Shown here one piece after another: positions 22,278 through 34,140 of a stretch of 64,000 bases of DNA. The first letter of the stretch is position 1, and the number at the start of each line of letters is the position of its first letter. The DNA is from Mucor racemosus (taxonomy: Eukaryota; Mucoromycota; Mucoromycetes; Mucorales; Mucoraceae), in assembly GCA_027405735.1 (NCBI GenBank), contig JAPEHQ010000012.1, positions 124,001 through 188,000 of the forward strand, written 5' to 3'. A program made the position numbers and the translations under genes. The notes below the pieces were generated by a model that saw only the letters and a list, made by a program, of their open reading frames with translations, searched no databases and was not told where the DNA came from.

Positions 22278-23941
22278 TTAAGCCAACAATGACTTTCCGG
22301 TCATTTCTTTGGGGATATCAAGACCCATGTAGGCAAGGATTGTGGGGGCAACATCACAGAGAGCACCTTCAGCATCAGACTTGAACTTGGCATCATCATC
22401 AGCCATGACGAAAGGAACCTTAGCACAAGTGTGGGCAGTGAAAGGACTCTTACCATCATCGGCAATCATCTTTTCGGCGTTACCGTGATCAGCAGTGACG
22501 AAAAGAGCATAACCGTTCTTCTTACAGGCTTCAAGGACAACACCGATAGCCTTGTCAGTAGCAGCAACACCCTTAAGAGCAGCTTCATAGACACCAGTAT
22601 GACCAACCATATCAGGAGGAGCAAAGTTACACATAACAAAGGGATACTTGTTAGTGTCAAGAGCTTCAGCAACCTTGTCAGCAACACCAGCAGCACTCAT
22701 CTCGGGTTGGAGATCGTAGGTGGCAACCTTAGGAGAAGGAACCAAACCACGTTCTTCATGAGCGAATTGAGCTTCGGAACCACCGTTGAAGAAGAAAGTA
22801 ACGTGAGCGTACTTTTCAGTTTCGGCAATGTGCATTTGAGGAACATCGTTCTTGGCTAACCATTCAGCAAGAACGTTATCCATAGATTGAGCAGGGAAAG
22901 CAATCTTGAAAGGATAATCACCCTTATATTGAGTCATGGTGAAAAGTTCGAGGTTCTTGGGGACAGGAGAGTCGAAAGGACAAGGAGCAATACCAAAAGC
23001 TTGAGAGATTTCACGCATACGATCAGAACGGAAATTGAAACAGAAGATAGTATCATCATCCTTGATTTGACCGGCTTCATCAATGATGATGGGCTTCAAG
23101 AATTCATCGGTCTCACCAGCAGCATAACGGTCCTCAATGGCCTTGACGGGATCAGTGGCCTTCTCACCCTTGGCTTGGGTCATACCATCAAAAGCAACTT
23201 GAACACGTTCCCAACGCTTATCACGATCCATAGCATAGTAACGACCGTTAACATCAGCGATCTTACCATAACCGAGCTTCTTGATAGCATCAACAAGTTG
23301 TTGCATGTACTTGGCAGCAGATTTAGGAGCGGTATCACGACCATCACCAAAGAAATGAACATAAGATTCGGGGACACCAGCAGCCTTGGCAGCGGTCAAG
23401 AGAGAGACGAGATGATCAATGTGACCATGAACACCACCATCGGAAACGAGACCCATAAAGTGGAGACGGCCGTTACCCTTAATGGCGCGATCAAAAGCAC
23501 CCTTAATGTTCTCAATTTGGCCAAACTCATTGTTCTTCATGGCAAGATCAATACGAACAATATCCTAATACACAAGCAATACATTATCAGTTTAATCTGA
23601 TTTGAATGAAACCACGATCATCTCAAACAAATGTGTGACATTTTGTGGGATGATTTTAATTTATTTACCTGATAGACAATACGACCAGCACCAATGTTAA
23701 GGTGACCAACTTCAGAGTTACCCATCAAACCATCGGGAAGACCGACAGAAAGACCATGAGCAGCAATGGCGAGGAAAGGATCTTCCTTCTCGAGTTTATC
23801 CATGACAGGAGTTTCAGCATTGTAGATGGCATCACCAAGATGATCGGCATTGGGAGAGATACCCCAACCGTCAATACAGATAAGACATGCCTTGTTCTTG
23901 GGAGTTTGTTTAGTATTAGGAGTTTCACCACCACCGGCCAT
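22278..23941 (-). CDS. 2,3-bisphosphoglycerate-independent phosphoglycerate mutase (iPGM)
   Basis: Exons 23941-23669 and 23564-22278, joined across a 104-bp GT-AG intron, give 519 residues, the usual size. The enzyme interconverts 3- and 2-phosphoglycerate in glycolysis and gluconeogenesis in the cytosol, using a phosphoserine intermediate and two Mn ions. Seen in sequence are the metal-binding DGWG (Asp24), the catalytic-serine motif GNSEVGH (Ser76), [16 protein letters not shown], the substrate-binding NFRSDRMRE, and the second metal site ADHGNAE followed by TAHT. The intron falls between RIVYQ and DIVRID with no lost residues. Codon use is unlike the rest of the window, with many C-ending codons and strong avoidance of AT-rich synonyms, as expected for a very highly expressed glycolytic gene. 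That bias also leaves long antisense frames open; they are not genes. Confidence 0.98.
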
Positions 23942-26900
23942 TGTTAATATTATTTAATGGAAAAATAGAGTGAAGAAAAAAAAAGAAGAAGAAGAAGAAG
24001 TGCAAGAGAAATCACTCATGGTTATGTATTCTATAAGACACGTGTCACATTAAAGTGACGCAGAGTCTGATGTACTGATCATAGAGATTGGGAGATTTGG
24101 ATCTTTTCTGGTAAAAAAAAAACGTAGACTTTATGAAATGTTGTTTCACTAATATTTCAAGTGGACCCACATCGATAGACCCAACTAAAGATGTATCGTT
24201 AAATAGCCACTGCAAACAAACGGAAATTACATCATATTTGTCATCTAATGTCATATTTTGGTGAGAATAAATCATTTACAAAGGGTGTAAACTGAAGGAA
24301 TCCGTTTGTTTCGGGGTTTTCAAAGACCCCTTTCCTAACACATTTAGATTTATATCCCACCGAAACATGATGAAATATGGCATTAACTATATAAATATTA
24401 ACTTGAAAATCTTCATTATCAACATTGCATAATGAAGAACGCGAGATTCCTGTTGGATTAGACGTTTATCATTGAAAGTCTCAAGGTTTCACAAACATTG
24501 CATTGAGGTTGATTATCAAAAGCAAAAGCATCCTTTCATACTAGCAATTACATGTTGAAAACATAATAAAGGTATCATTTTGGATTATCAAAACTGAGAT
24601 CTAAAAGGGAAAAATTACAAAAGCATCTTGTGCAATATGAATTAGAGCGATAGATACAATCATATCTGATAATCAGTAGCGGAGAATCATGCCATGTTTC
24701 GAATGAAATACATAGTAGGGTTGACTTTACCCTTAATTATAAACATGAGCAGTTTACTTTTTTCTTTCTTTTTTGAGCGATTAACGTTGTCCCCTTGTGC
24801 ATATATATTATTCGACATGCCATTTTTCCTCTTTAATAACAAAGCTTCAAACTATATTTCAAACGATACATTGAAATTGGTTGGGGGTACTGGTCCTCTA
24901 AAAGATGCTGTTCCTGTTACATTGTAAAATATTCTAATCCACAGGAAACATCACATATTAGAAACCCCCTACCCTTAGGCTTAGTTATCATGGCAAAGAA
25001 TCATTAAAGCCTATGATTGCCCAACAATGGTAACCTTTTTCCCCTGGCAATTTAAAAAAGTGTCAACGGGAAAAAGAAGAAGAAAAACGAGAAAGAGCAA
25101 ATAAGACTACATGTAAAAATAGTCTTATTATGTGCTACAATTATTAAGAGCAATTTTATGTACACATGGCGTGCAACATTCGCGTTTTATATCATATTGA
25201 CAATTGATTGTTACATTTACAAATAGAAAATGCGGGACACAAATTGAAAGAGCTGCTGCTGTTCTTGTTGTATTGAATTGATTCTAAATCGTGTGCTCTC
25301 ACACGATTTTAGACAAGTGTTTCCGAGGGAAGAGATTCATATGACATGCGTATTCTCTTAATGGTTCCTTGGTTACTGCGAATGAATATGAGTTACACTA
25401 AGAAACATTTGATTTTCCTAATTTCTTCTTTTTGGGATTATTGTGTTTTTTACAGGTCAGTTGCTTATTTGAATGTCATAAATTGAAAATATGATTAAGT
25501 ATTATATAAAGTAGAATTAGCTTCCATTATTTACTCATATCATACAAAATATAAGCATTTATTTTATAATCAAACGTACTATTTGATTGTGTTTAAGGTT
25601 CTGATAATAGGAAATATTCATGTCTGCATGTGATTCAAAAAGTTTCTTTTACCCTTCAAATGAACCTATAGTTTTTGTTGAAAATAAGCTAATATGCATA
25701 CTTACTTTATTATTAGTACGCAGCCATATTAAGTATTTATCCATATTGCTAATCAAGCTTTCCAGTTATTTCTTGATTTTATAGGCAACTGCCAAAAAAG
25801 CTTCGAAATTGTCGTACTTCCAAAAAAGCCAACAAAAAAGTTTCTTTGTGCATGTTTCAGGAATTATTCTTGACTTTTTTGCAAATTAAAGTACAAATCA
25901 TTTATTTGAGCACGATGTTAAACATGTCTAGTATATATGAATGTTTTTTGTTTTATAATGAAACATAGATCTCAGCATTTTCTAGAGAGTTTATATCATG
26001 TAGTCAGTGACACAATGTTCTAGGATCGATAATATTAGTGCAAGCAACAAAGAAGGGCCCTACTATTTATCATCTATTACATACTTGGATATAATTGGTG
26101 TTTTTCTTAAATGTCTAGTTGGGAATTTGTTAATTTTCTCGGTGCAACAATAACAAATCAATATAGTAATGGATCCATAGTTCACATGTGCTCATTTGTT
26201 TTAAGTTTATATCAGAATAATAATACTTTTTATAGATAAAGAAATGGACTAATTGATATACACTATCAATATTTGAAAATAGTATGTGTATAAATTACTC
26301 TCGTATGTAGCCAATTAGAACAAAATGCTAACAGTGAGAATGATTTCCCGTGTCTGCACTGATTCTTTACTGTCGAATGGATTTATAATTATGAATAAAA
26401 GTAAATCTTATTTTAAGATTGGATACACAAATCAATGTGCCACCGCTTGATTTGCATTGTGAAATAATACATCTGAATGTCATCAATTCTTTTGATGCAA
26501 AACCCCTTTTTCCAAGATGAATGCAATGTGTAAGAATGGACCTTATTAATAAGAATTTTTATAGGAAAATAAGTAAATGTCGTATATTTCAAGTCAAACG
26601 TTGACCTTAAATGGTCGTATCTCTCTGTATACTAGAGTCACGGAATCATTGTCATTTTCTCTCGATAAGCTCAGAACCTATTTAAAAGTGAGATAAGGGC
26701 AAATGTTAATCGAATAGGCGGACTATATTGATAAGAGTGACACTCGGAGAAGTCGGAAACTGGCAAATTATACACCAACATTTCATAACAAAATTCACTC
26801 TGATAATGATTCTTTCTGTAAGTTCAATATTAGTAGGACAAAGAGTAACATCTATGTTATATTTTAATATTAAAGAGAAGATCCCGATTTTAGTATTCTA

Positions 26901-27092
26901 ATTGCTGTAATATATTCTTATATAAATACGCTGCCCAATCATTGATACTTGAGTCAGAAGAGGTTATTCGTGTAACGAATTTCTAATATCTTTATTCAAA
27001 GGTTATATTTTCCCACCGCCAGGTTCTTTTTCTTTCTTTCTTTTTTACACTTTTTTTTTTTTTTTTTTTTTTTTTTTATTCTAAAGCCAAAA
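23942..27092. other. Long divergent intergenic region (3.1 kb)
   Basis: This separates the iPGM promoter from that of the transcription factor. Near iPGM is a GAAGAAGAAGAAG purine tract (23986-24000). Near the other end are a CTTTCTTTC tract and a T27 run at 27051-27077 ending 15 bases before the ATG at 27093. Elsewhere I see AT-rich unique-looking sequence with no open frame of quality, no tRNA-like B box and no repeat partner in the window. Confidence 0.55.
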
Positions 27093-29771
27093 ATGCCTTT
27101 TGATACAGTAGAAAGATCATCAAAACGAATTAGAGCAGATGGAATTGCTCAAGAAGACCAAGACGATTGGTACATGCAATCATCTTCATTTGAAGTTTTT
27201 AGTATTGAACAACAACAACAACATCAGCAACAACAATATCAACAACAAAATCAACCACAGGAACAGCAACAGGATTGGTCAAAATCTTATTATTCGCAAT
27301 ATGATACAAGTAGATATTTTCCATATCAATCATCTATTTTATCTTCACCGACATCTATGGATTATTTACTTCCAACTACTCCACCTGCAATACCTATAGA
27401 TATTCCTTATTCAAACACAAATACAGAATATCCTGAATCATCAAGCTTAGATGATCATATTTCACCTCAATCAAACAATTATTGGCAAGATGATACTTAT
27501 AGTGCTCAATCAATACAAAGCCCTATACACAGGCCATCTGTTGCATCAACCAATAATAATAACTCACCCCCTAAAATGTTGATTGATTCAATCAATACCA
27601 ATGGTAGTAATTTAGATGCATCTCCTCATTTAACTGATGTATTATCAAATATCAAGTTTTCGTATAGCGATGTCGGGATCAACCTTGAAGCAAAGATCTC
27701 AAATGCATCGGACTTGCGATCATTGATAGATGCCTTCAGTCAAATGTGTAATTCAAACACTACTTCAAGTACTAATACACCAACATCAACAACAGAAAAT
27801 GCAACTAATACTACTATGCAAGTCTCAACAACTAACACCAATGGGGATATTTTAAATTCTAACGTTCCACAAGAATCTAAATCAAGAGTAGTTGATAAAA
27901 TGTTACTTTATAGAAATAAGAGTAACCAAACAAAGCCAGTAAACTTCTTTGCTTCTACATGTAGGCTTGGTCAAATCACAAATCCACATTCTAATCTTGA
28001 TTCAATGACCAGTTTGGAACAAATAGCTGATGCTTGCATTGATACTTACTTTGCTTGTTGGGTTCGCTTTAAACCAATCCTTAGAAGAGATGAATTCATG
28101 ATTTGGTATAAACAGCAAGATGCTCCAACAGATACGTTAATTGTCAATGCTATTTGCTCGTATGTATTTCGTCATATGGTAATACATCACCCACGGCAAG
28201 GATTAAATCACTTTTTGAAAGATCAAGATAGATTACAAGAACAAGAGGAATTCTTCTTTAGTCGTGCAAGAGAATGTTTGTCTCAATCATTTGATACTCC
28301 CGATCGTTACACTATTGCTGCATTATTGTTCATGAGTTTGCGTGCTGAGCCTTCAAAGAGACATCACTATGCTGGTTTAGCTGGTTCTGCTTTACATGAA
28401 TTAGAAATTTATCCTCGTATGGTAAATGAAGATGTTGATTCTTTTGATAAAGAAATGGATACAAGGCTTTGGTGGTTTGCTTGGGCTGCTGATTTCTCTT
28501 TATATACGGCCGGTTCTCCAAAAAATACTCCTCAACCACGATATCCTGGTAAAGTTGATTTACCTCAAGTGTTTGAACAAGATATTGATGATGGTGAAAT
28601 TGGTGTTATTACATTTGCTCATTGCCTTACCTTGTGGCAAATTCAAGCTGATATTGTTTCTGTCTTGTATGATCAACACAATTCTGAAATGACCGTTGAA
28701 CAATTAACTGAATATGATCGTCGTTTATTGGATTTCCATAGTGCTTTACCTCAGTATTTAGTATTTGATAGTGGATTTGAATATGGCAGTGAAGATTTAT
28801 TCTTGGCTTGTCTCAGGGTCAATATAGAATACAATGCAACGCGTATTATTTTGCATAAATTGTTTATACCTGAAATGAATGATACGAGACCTAGTCAAGC
28901 TTCTTTAGAATCTCTCAATATATGTTTATCTACTGCTTTATCTCAATTGAGTGCAATCAAAACTTGCAATATGGGTGATGTTGGGCGTTGTGCTTTTGAT
29001 CGTGATGAATTATGGCGTGCTGCTGAAGTCATCTCTGTTACTATGGACATATATGATACATGTATCTCTGTTGCTGATCAAGCGAAAATTTTAACTGGTA
29101 TCAAGTTGGAAGATTTCGTAGTTGGCCTTCGTAAATCATACGATGTTTTACAAAACACTAGGGAATTCCGTTTCTCATGTAAAAATTGGTTTCAAGTAGC
29201 TGATTGGATTCAAGTTGAAATTCGTAGACATCAGTTGAACGGTAATGCTACCAATACTGTCAAGTTCCCCTCTCAAGATGAAACTAATAAAAAGAACAAA
29301 CCTGACTATTTCCTGGCTCATCTTAAACCAAATGCCATTCTCAATGACCATCAACCTCATCCTCATGAAGCATCTCTCATCAAATTGGAAAGTCCATCAT
29401 CATCCTTATCAATATCGCCATCTCTTCCATTATCAACATCTAAAAAATCATCATTATCTTCATCACCAAAAACAACAAAACAACCTAGAAAGTCAATTTC
29501 TTTCCAAAATCAATTTAGCGTACAGCAATCACCTTCAACACCTGCAAAACAACAACAACAACAGCAGCAATTTTCACAACAACAAAACTCGGGTATAAAT
29601 AGTCGAAAATCTTCATTCTCGACAGCTCCTCCATTTGTACAATTCAATGCATATATTCCTCCTGATCAACAGCAACAACAAGCGAGTGGCAAAAATCCTG
29701 CAAGATTCCGTTATTTCAATCCTCGAAAGATGAATAAGTTTCTCTTCATTGATGAACATCCAATGATGTAA
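27093..29771 (+). CDS. Fungal-specific transcription factor domain protein, 892 aa
   Basis: This is a single open exon. The N-terminal 300 residues are Gln-, Asn- and Ser-rich (QQQQ runs near bases 27208-27270), with a basic SSKRIRADG start. Residues about 310-690 form an all-helical region: DACIDTYFACWVRFKPILRRDEF, then YVFRHMVIHHPRQGLNHF, then ARECLSQSFDTPDRYTIAALLFMSL and DTRLWWFAWAADFSLYTAGSP. This is the layout of the Fungal_trans / middle homology region (PF04082-type) found in zinc-cluster regulators. No Zn2Cys6 cluster (CxxC..CxxC) is present, so either the DNA-binding part lies on an unseen upstream exon or the protein acts through a partner. The C-terminus is again Gln/Ser-rich, with RFRYFNPRKMNKFLF near the end. 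The target genes are unknown. Confidence 0.8.
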   Translation: MPFDTVERSSKRIRADGIAQEDQDDWYMQSSSFEVFSIEQQQQHQQQQYQQQNQPQEQQQDWSKSYYSQYDTSRYFPYQSSILSSPTSMDYLLPTTPPAIPIDIPYSNTNTEYPESSSLDDHISPQSNNYWQDDTYSAQSIQSPIHRPSVASTNNNNSPPKMLIDSINTNGSNLDASPHLTDVLSNIKFSYSDVGINLEAKISNASDLRSLIDAFSQMCNSNTTSSTNTPTSTTENATNTTMQVSTTNTNGDILNSNVPQESKSRVVDKMLLYRNKSNQTKPVNFFASTCRLGQITNPHSNLDSMTSLEQIADACIDTYFACWVRFKPILRRDEFMIWYKQQDAPTDTLIVNAICSYVFRHMVIHHPRQGLNHFLKDQDRLQEQEEFFFSRARECLSQSFDTPDRYTIAALLFMSLRAEPSKRHHYAGLAGSALHELEIYPRMVNEDVDSFDKEMDTRLWWFAWAADFSLYTAGSPKNTPQPRYPGKVDLPQVFEQDIDDGEIGVITFAHCLTLWQIQADIVSVLYDQHNSEMTVEQLTEYDRRLLDFHSALPQYLVFDSGFEYGSEDLFLACLRVNIEYNATRIILHKLFIPEMNDTRPSQASLESLNICLSTALSQLSAIKTCNMGDVGRCAFDRDELWRAAEVISVTMDIYDTCISVADQAKILTGIKLEDFVVGLRKSYDVLQNTREFRFSCKNWFQVADWIQVEIRRHQLNGNATNTVKFPSQDETNKKNKPDYFLAHLKPNAILNDHQPHPHEASLIKLESPSSSLSISPSLPLSTSKKSSLSSSPKTTKQPRKSISFQNQFSVQQSPSTPAKQQQQQQQFSQQQNSGINSRKSSFSTAPPFVQFNAYIPPDQQQQQASGKNPARFRYFNPRKMNKFLFIDEHPMM

Positions 29772-30742
29772 TATATGATAAATTCCTTGAAATTTTGCAA
29801 CATGCCCCTCTATTTTATTACTCACTATTGTACATAACATTTTCTTATTTATTTATTTATTCTATGCTTCCTTGACTACTATCCTTCATTTTTAACAATT
29901 AATTTTCCATTCTTTTTCACAAATTCAATATTAAACATACAATAAAATCTTTAAAAATAGTACTTAATCATAAACAAAGTGTTATCGTGTTCTTGAGACA
30001 TCATACTAATACACCAACTGTGGGTCACTAATCGAAACATACATAGAAGCCTTGATCTTTACAATCATATTTGCTCGACGAACGTTTACAAAGTCTACTT
30101 ATACGTCAGAAATTATACACTAACTGTCTTTGCATGACTACAATAATGGTAAATATATAATTTATGCTTTTATAATTTGAGCTCAAGAGATTTCTGATAT
30201 ATCAATTACATGTGGGCTTCTAGATCATAATTTATATTAACTATAGAAAGTCAAATGTTTATCAAATTTTTTAAAACCTGAATGGTTTTTTTTTAAAACC
30301 AAGGGATATCTATTTATCAATCAACCAAAGTTTATGTGAAATTGCAGCTTACATGAATCAGTATTCATTGGGATCAATTCTTTTTTATTGTTTTCAATAG
30401 AAATGCACAGGAATGGTAGGCGTACTTTGGCAACGATTCTCTCAATACACAGTAGCTTACGGATGCTGCGCTTGCTATTCTAGGCAATCGTGTCAGTGTG
30501 TACCTACTATAACGTAAAATTGAAAACCTTGGATAGATTCATCGAGATAGGGGTTTTGTTGTCAGTTTTCTACTGTTGCGAAAAGTAGGTTTCAAATCGT
30601 TTTCAGGAAGGTTTCGAATTTCCTCGTTTAATATCGAGTCGACTCCCATCAAAATTGAAAACCAATGTACCTTCCCTCTATGGGACATCGGATATATATC
30701 TCCGAAAATAAAAGAGTTAATACCAGAATATAAATGCACCGT
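29772..30742. other. Intergenic DNA up to the left inverted arm
   Basis: Holds the 3' end of the transcription factor gene and AT-rich sequence. The part from about 30500 resembles the inverted-arm family in style (short phrases such as TCGAATTTCC and AGTCGACTCCC). The family may start before 30743, where the right arm simply stops matching. No gene seen. Confidence 0.45.
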
Positions 30743-32010
30743 CCTAAAATCGGTTGTAAAAAATTGAGCGCCTAAATTAAGGTGTTAGTTTTTTGTATTC
30801 ACAAGATAAATCTAACTAAAAGCTACTCTGCATTTTTTGTTTCAGCGAAAAATAATGATTTTTCGCCGAGATAATCAAAATAAAAGTTCATACCACTGCT
30901 TAAAACCTTTGACACCTGAGTTCTAAAATCAACGTGTTGTCAAATCGACCAGAAAACGATTCAAAAGACAAAATTGTTTAATAGCTCACGAACTGCAAAG
31001 TAAGTAGACGTTGCGTATTAAATGGTTTTTGTTCAGCTTTGAATTCTGCATCCAGCTAAATAAAATCCAAACAAACGTTTCATATTAAAAGTTGCGTAAA
31101 ATACAGTCGAAAATTTAGAGGTTTTTTGACGATATATATTAGTTTTTATACCAATATTTTAGATATAAATAAGTGAAATAATGCGCAAACAAAGTATCTA
31201 TCGATTGAGCTATTGTTGAACCTTCTAGCTGCATTTTTCATGTAGAAAACAAAATTTTTGTCAATTTTTTTTTCAAATTCAGAATTTGGGGTGAGGGTAT
31301 ACAAGGGGAAACTGGAAGCTAGAAATGAAGGTATCTTTTTGTACACATTTTCGAGAATATCTCCACGAGAAATTGATATTTTGAAAAAAACTAAATTGGA
31401 TCCGAGAGATCTCAATGAGCGTAATGACGTGAACGTAAAAAAAGCGTTGCTCAATTTAACAAATATTTTGAAATCTACTACAAAAATACCAAAAAAATGC
31501 AAAAAAAAATAAAAGTGCTCATAGTTTTTTTATATTTCAATATGTTATAGAGAACTTCAAAACAAGTAAGTTTTATTATTAGAGAATGTTAGTATAACTT
31601 AATTATTTCTAGAGGTATGAAGTCTCAAAGTTTTCAATTTTTTAGCAGTGGAATACGCGTAAAAATCTGAAATATTAGCGCTGAAACATTAATATCAACT
31701 GTAAAAAATAGGACATTTCTGGATACTTGTTTTTGAATTGAAGGTGAGCATTTCAGATACATTGGCATATATTTTTTTCTTGGTGTTATTTAGTGAAAAA
31801 AAAGTTAAGCAGGGATGAACAATATGACCCAGTTTTCAACAAGGGAAAAGCAGTAGATTTTACGTGTTTTTGAGCCTTTCATGAGATATAACATGAATTC
31901 AGAAATAGCTAGCATAATACGACTCATTCATATCTATTTTGTGGTCTCCGAAGTATATCCTAAAAAATGTTTATTATGAGGTTAGCTATAGAAAGAAGGC
32001 ATAATACTCC
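30743..32010 (+). repeat. Left arm of a large inverted repeat (about 1.27 kb)
   Basis: From CCTAAAATCGGTTGTAAAAA at 30743 to GGCATAATACTCC at 32010 this matches the reverse complement of 40520-41792 along its whole length, with only scattered substitutions and small indels. No transposase is encoded. The best frame, 31258-31512, is preserved in both arms but has amino-acid changes at several of its few differing sites and no recognisable domain, so it is probably noncoding. Together the arms enclose about 8.5 kb. Confidence 0.85.
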
Positions 32011-32368
32011 TATTTTGAAGATTGAAACTATGAATTTTTTTTTTGAAAATTCAAATTTAATATTAAAATTCATTTTAACCTATCGAGAGTAGTTTTTTCG
32101 TGTAGTACAGCAAGTCAAAATAGGTTGTGAAGGACAGAACCAACAAAATAAATTGTGAATTTTTTTATTGATTAGTTAGTAAGAAAAATAATTACACAAA
32201 TATTATAGAGTGTGATCGTTGTTTAGGTTCTACATAGAGAAAATCTAAAAATCAATTTTTATTATATATACTGTATTGACAGATATTGTTTTCCTGTGGA
32301 GATCGGACGAGATCTGGTATTTTCAACATTGATGACCGTAATTTTTATAGATTATAAAAATTTTGTTG

Positions 32369-32369
<1 letters not shown>

Positions 32370-32400
<31 letters not shown>
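32370..32400. repeat. (AT)n microsatellite
   Basis: An uninterrupted TA/AT dinucleotide run of about 15 units. It lies inside the inverted-repeat structure. Confidence 0.9.
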
Positions 32401-32403
<3 letters not shown>

Positions 32404-32934
32404 CTATCTACTACCAAATTTTTGTATATATACGTAGCACTATTCTGTATCTATTGATTATATGCTCACTTCAATTAATCCAAGGGTTGGGATATTCCTT
32501 AAGAATCAGCCAATTAGGAGTAGGTACGGGACATTTTACATTAGCTGATTCATGGTGTGAAAGAATCTTTAATTCTATGTTCGATCAAGAATATTCTATA
32601 TATTCTTACCTTTGGATCTCTTGCTTTTACTGGCTCTGGTCCACTTGGATATCCATCCTATATCCGCGCTCCTAAAACATATAAATACATGACCCAGTAT
32701 ACATTTGATGAGAGTTTAATATCTTATTTTTTCCTTAAAAATATACGCAATAAATATATTGAATTTTGATTTGAATCTTTTAGTCTTTATTTCGTATGTA
32801 TACACAAATGCATGCAAAGACTTTTTGGGTGAATGCTTATGAGAATTTATGGATCGATGATACATACAATCTTATTTTTAGAAAGAATAATAATAGATAC
32901 TGGTAACCTTTATCATGGAGAACGTAGGCTTTAT

Positions 32935-33048
32935 TGTTGTAAATGTAGATAATAAAAAAAGATGAGTACGTGAGAATTGGTCAATCTTTATTAAATATAA
33001 AAACAAGATGGGGAAATCAAATGAAGGGTAAATGTCTACTGCTACAAT
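32935..33048 (+). repeat. Direct repeat G, copy 1
   Basis: The phrases AGAATTGGTCAATCTTTATT and GATGGGGAAATCAAATGAAG occur here and at 39716-39826 in the same orientation, about 6.8 kb apart, with few differences. It is noncoding. The pair lies just inside the two inverted arms. Confidence 0.8.
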
Positions 33049-33815
33049 TCGATATGCAGAAAACTCTTGAAGCATTTATTCTTTTTTTTTTGTGATGCCA
33101 CCAATTGTCTTTCAATATGACTGGATTTTAATGAATCAGAGAAAATAATACAACTGGTAAAAAACTGATATCCAATCTGACATTGAGATCAAAGTTGCTA
33201 AAAGGTGCATTCATTATGTAGTGGAAATTGCAACATTTTGATGGTGGATAGAAATTACACGACCAAGATGTTGTGTTTGCCTCAGGATTTTCGAAAGGGG
33301 TTTAAAAGCATACTTTATCAAACTTAGTGTAATAAGTACTATGATCTTGTAATAGGTTGAGTCTATTAAGAAAGAAGTACCAAAGGTGGACGTTGTTGGT
33401 GTTACTAATTGTAGTTGACTATTACTTTGGTCAATACTTACTATGTATTAAGTGTGATTAATATTTGACAAGTAGTATTAAGTAATAGATCGGTTGTGGT
33501 TGTGATAATAGGTTTATTTGATTAAAATTATTAATGAAGGAAAGAAACAGATATTTTCAATAATGTTCAATATCTGATTCAACATTTACATATTTATATG
33601 AATTATACAACTGAAACTAATTCATGCAATTATTGTTGAAACATCATGTAATGTGAATCATTACACTTAGATATAATTAAATAATTACCATGTGTTATTA
33701 GTATCATCTTGCTTTATTTAATTGCTGTAGTATTAAAAATCAAGCTTTTAATAGCTTATAATAATAACAATAATAGGATCTTTCTGATTTTAGATTGACA
33801 TTTATCATAAGGCGG

Positions 33816-34018
33816 GCTGATGATACGTTTGATACTACTGTAGATGGAACGGGTCAATTTAATTTATGGAATTTGAATGCAAATACTGAGGAATCATTTG
33901 CAGGTACTTAAGTTGGTTCTCTGGTAAAGCATTGAATAAATTGATTTGGGACAAAGAGGGCAAAAAGGCAGTAATAGGTTCCAGTGATGGCCATGTTTAT
34001 GTTTATGATATTGGAAAC
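33816..34018 (+). pseudogene. Captured fragment of dynein intermediate chain (WD40 region), copy 2, frameshifted
   Basis: The first part (33816 to about 33902) reads ADDTFDTTVDGTGQFNLWNLN followed by ANTEES. The second part, in another frame, reads GKALNKLIWDKEGKKAVIG and SSDGHVYVYDIG. Together they correspond to the final two WD40 repeats of cytoplasmic dynein intermediate chain (family: VDGxGxxxLWNLNxDTE...ALNxxxW...DSEGxxxxYDxGE). A TAA stop and a frameshift near 33910-33930, and loss of the residues between ADD and VDG, show it is dead. It is the most complete of the three fragments in the window. Confidence 0.85.
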
Positions 34019-34140
34019 GTAAGATTAAAGCTCAATGTAAATGACATCTAAAGCAATAATTATAAAGTAAGATTATATTATCATCAAATAAACTATCACA
34101 GAATATTAACATGTTGTATAAATAGAGATTTACAGTAATT

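Larger units (their letters stand above)
32011..33815. other. Interior of the inverted-repeat structure, left part
   Basis: AT-rich DNA with an AT microsatellite at 32370-32400 and a 110-bp direct repeat at 32935-33048 whose partner is 39716-39826. A segment at 32454-32690 looks more coding-like on either strand, but I could not identify it. The last 150 bp before 33816 may be intron-like sequence carried along with the dynein fragment. Confidence 0.5.

Noticed and set aside
22887..23600. 237-codon open frame on the plus strand, antisense to iPGM, with a 142-codon companion at 22431-22859
   Set aside because: Both are antisense to a certain, highly biased gene and run through its intron. They have no domain, and the bias alone explains the lack of stops.
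31258..31512. 84-codon frame present in both inverted arms (also 40951-41244 minus) as a mobile-element protein
   Set aside because: The frame is preserved, but several of the differences between the arms change amino acids. There is no domain, and the old copy at 51.6-53.0 kb does not keep it.
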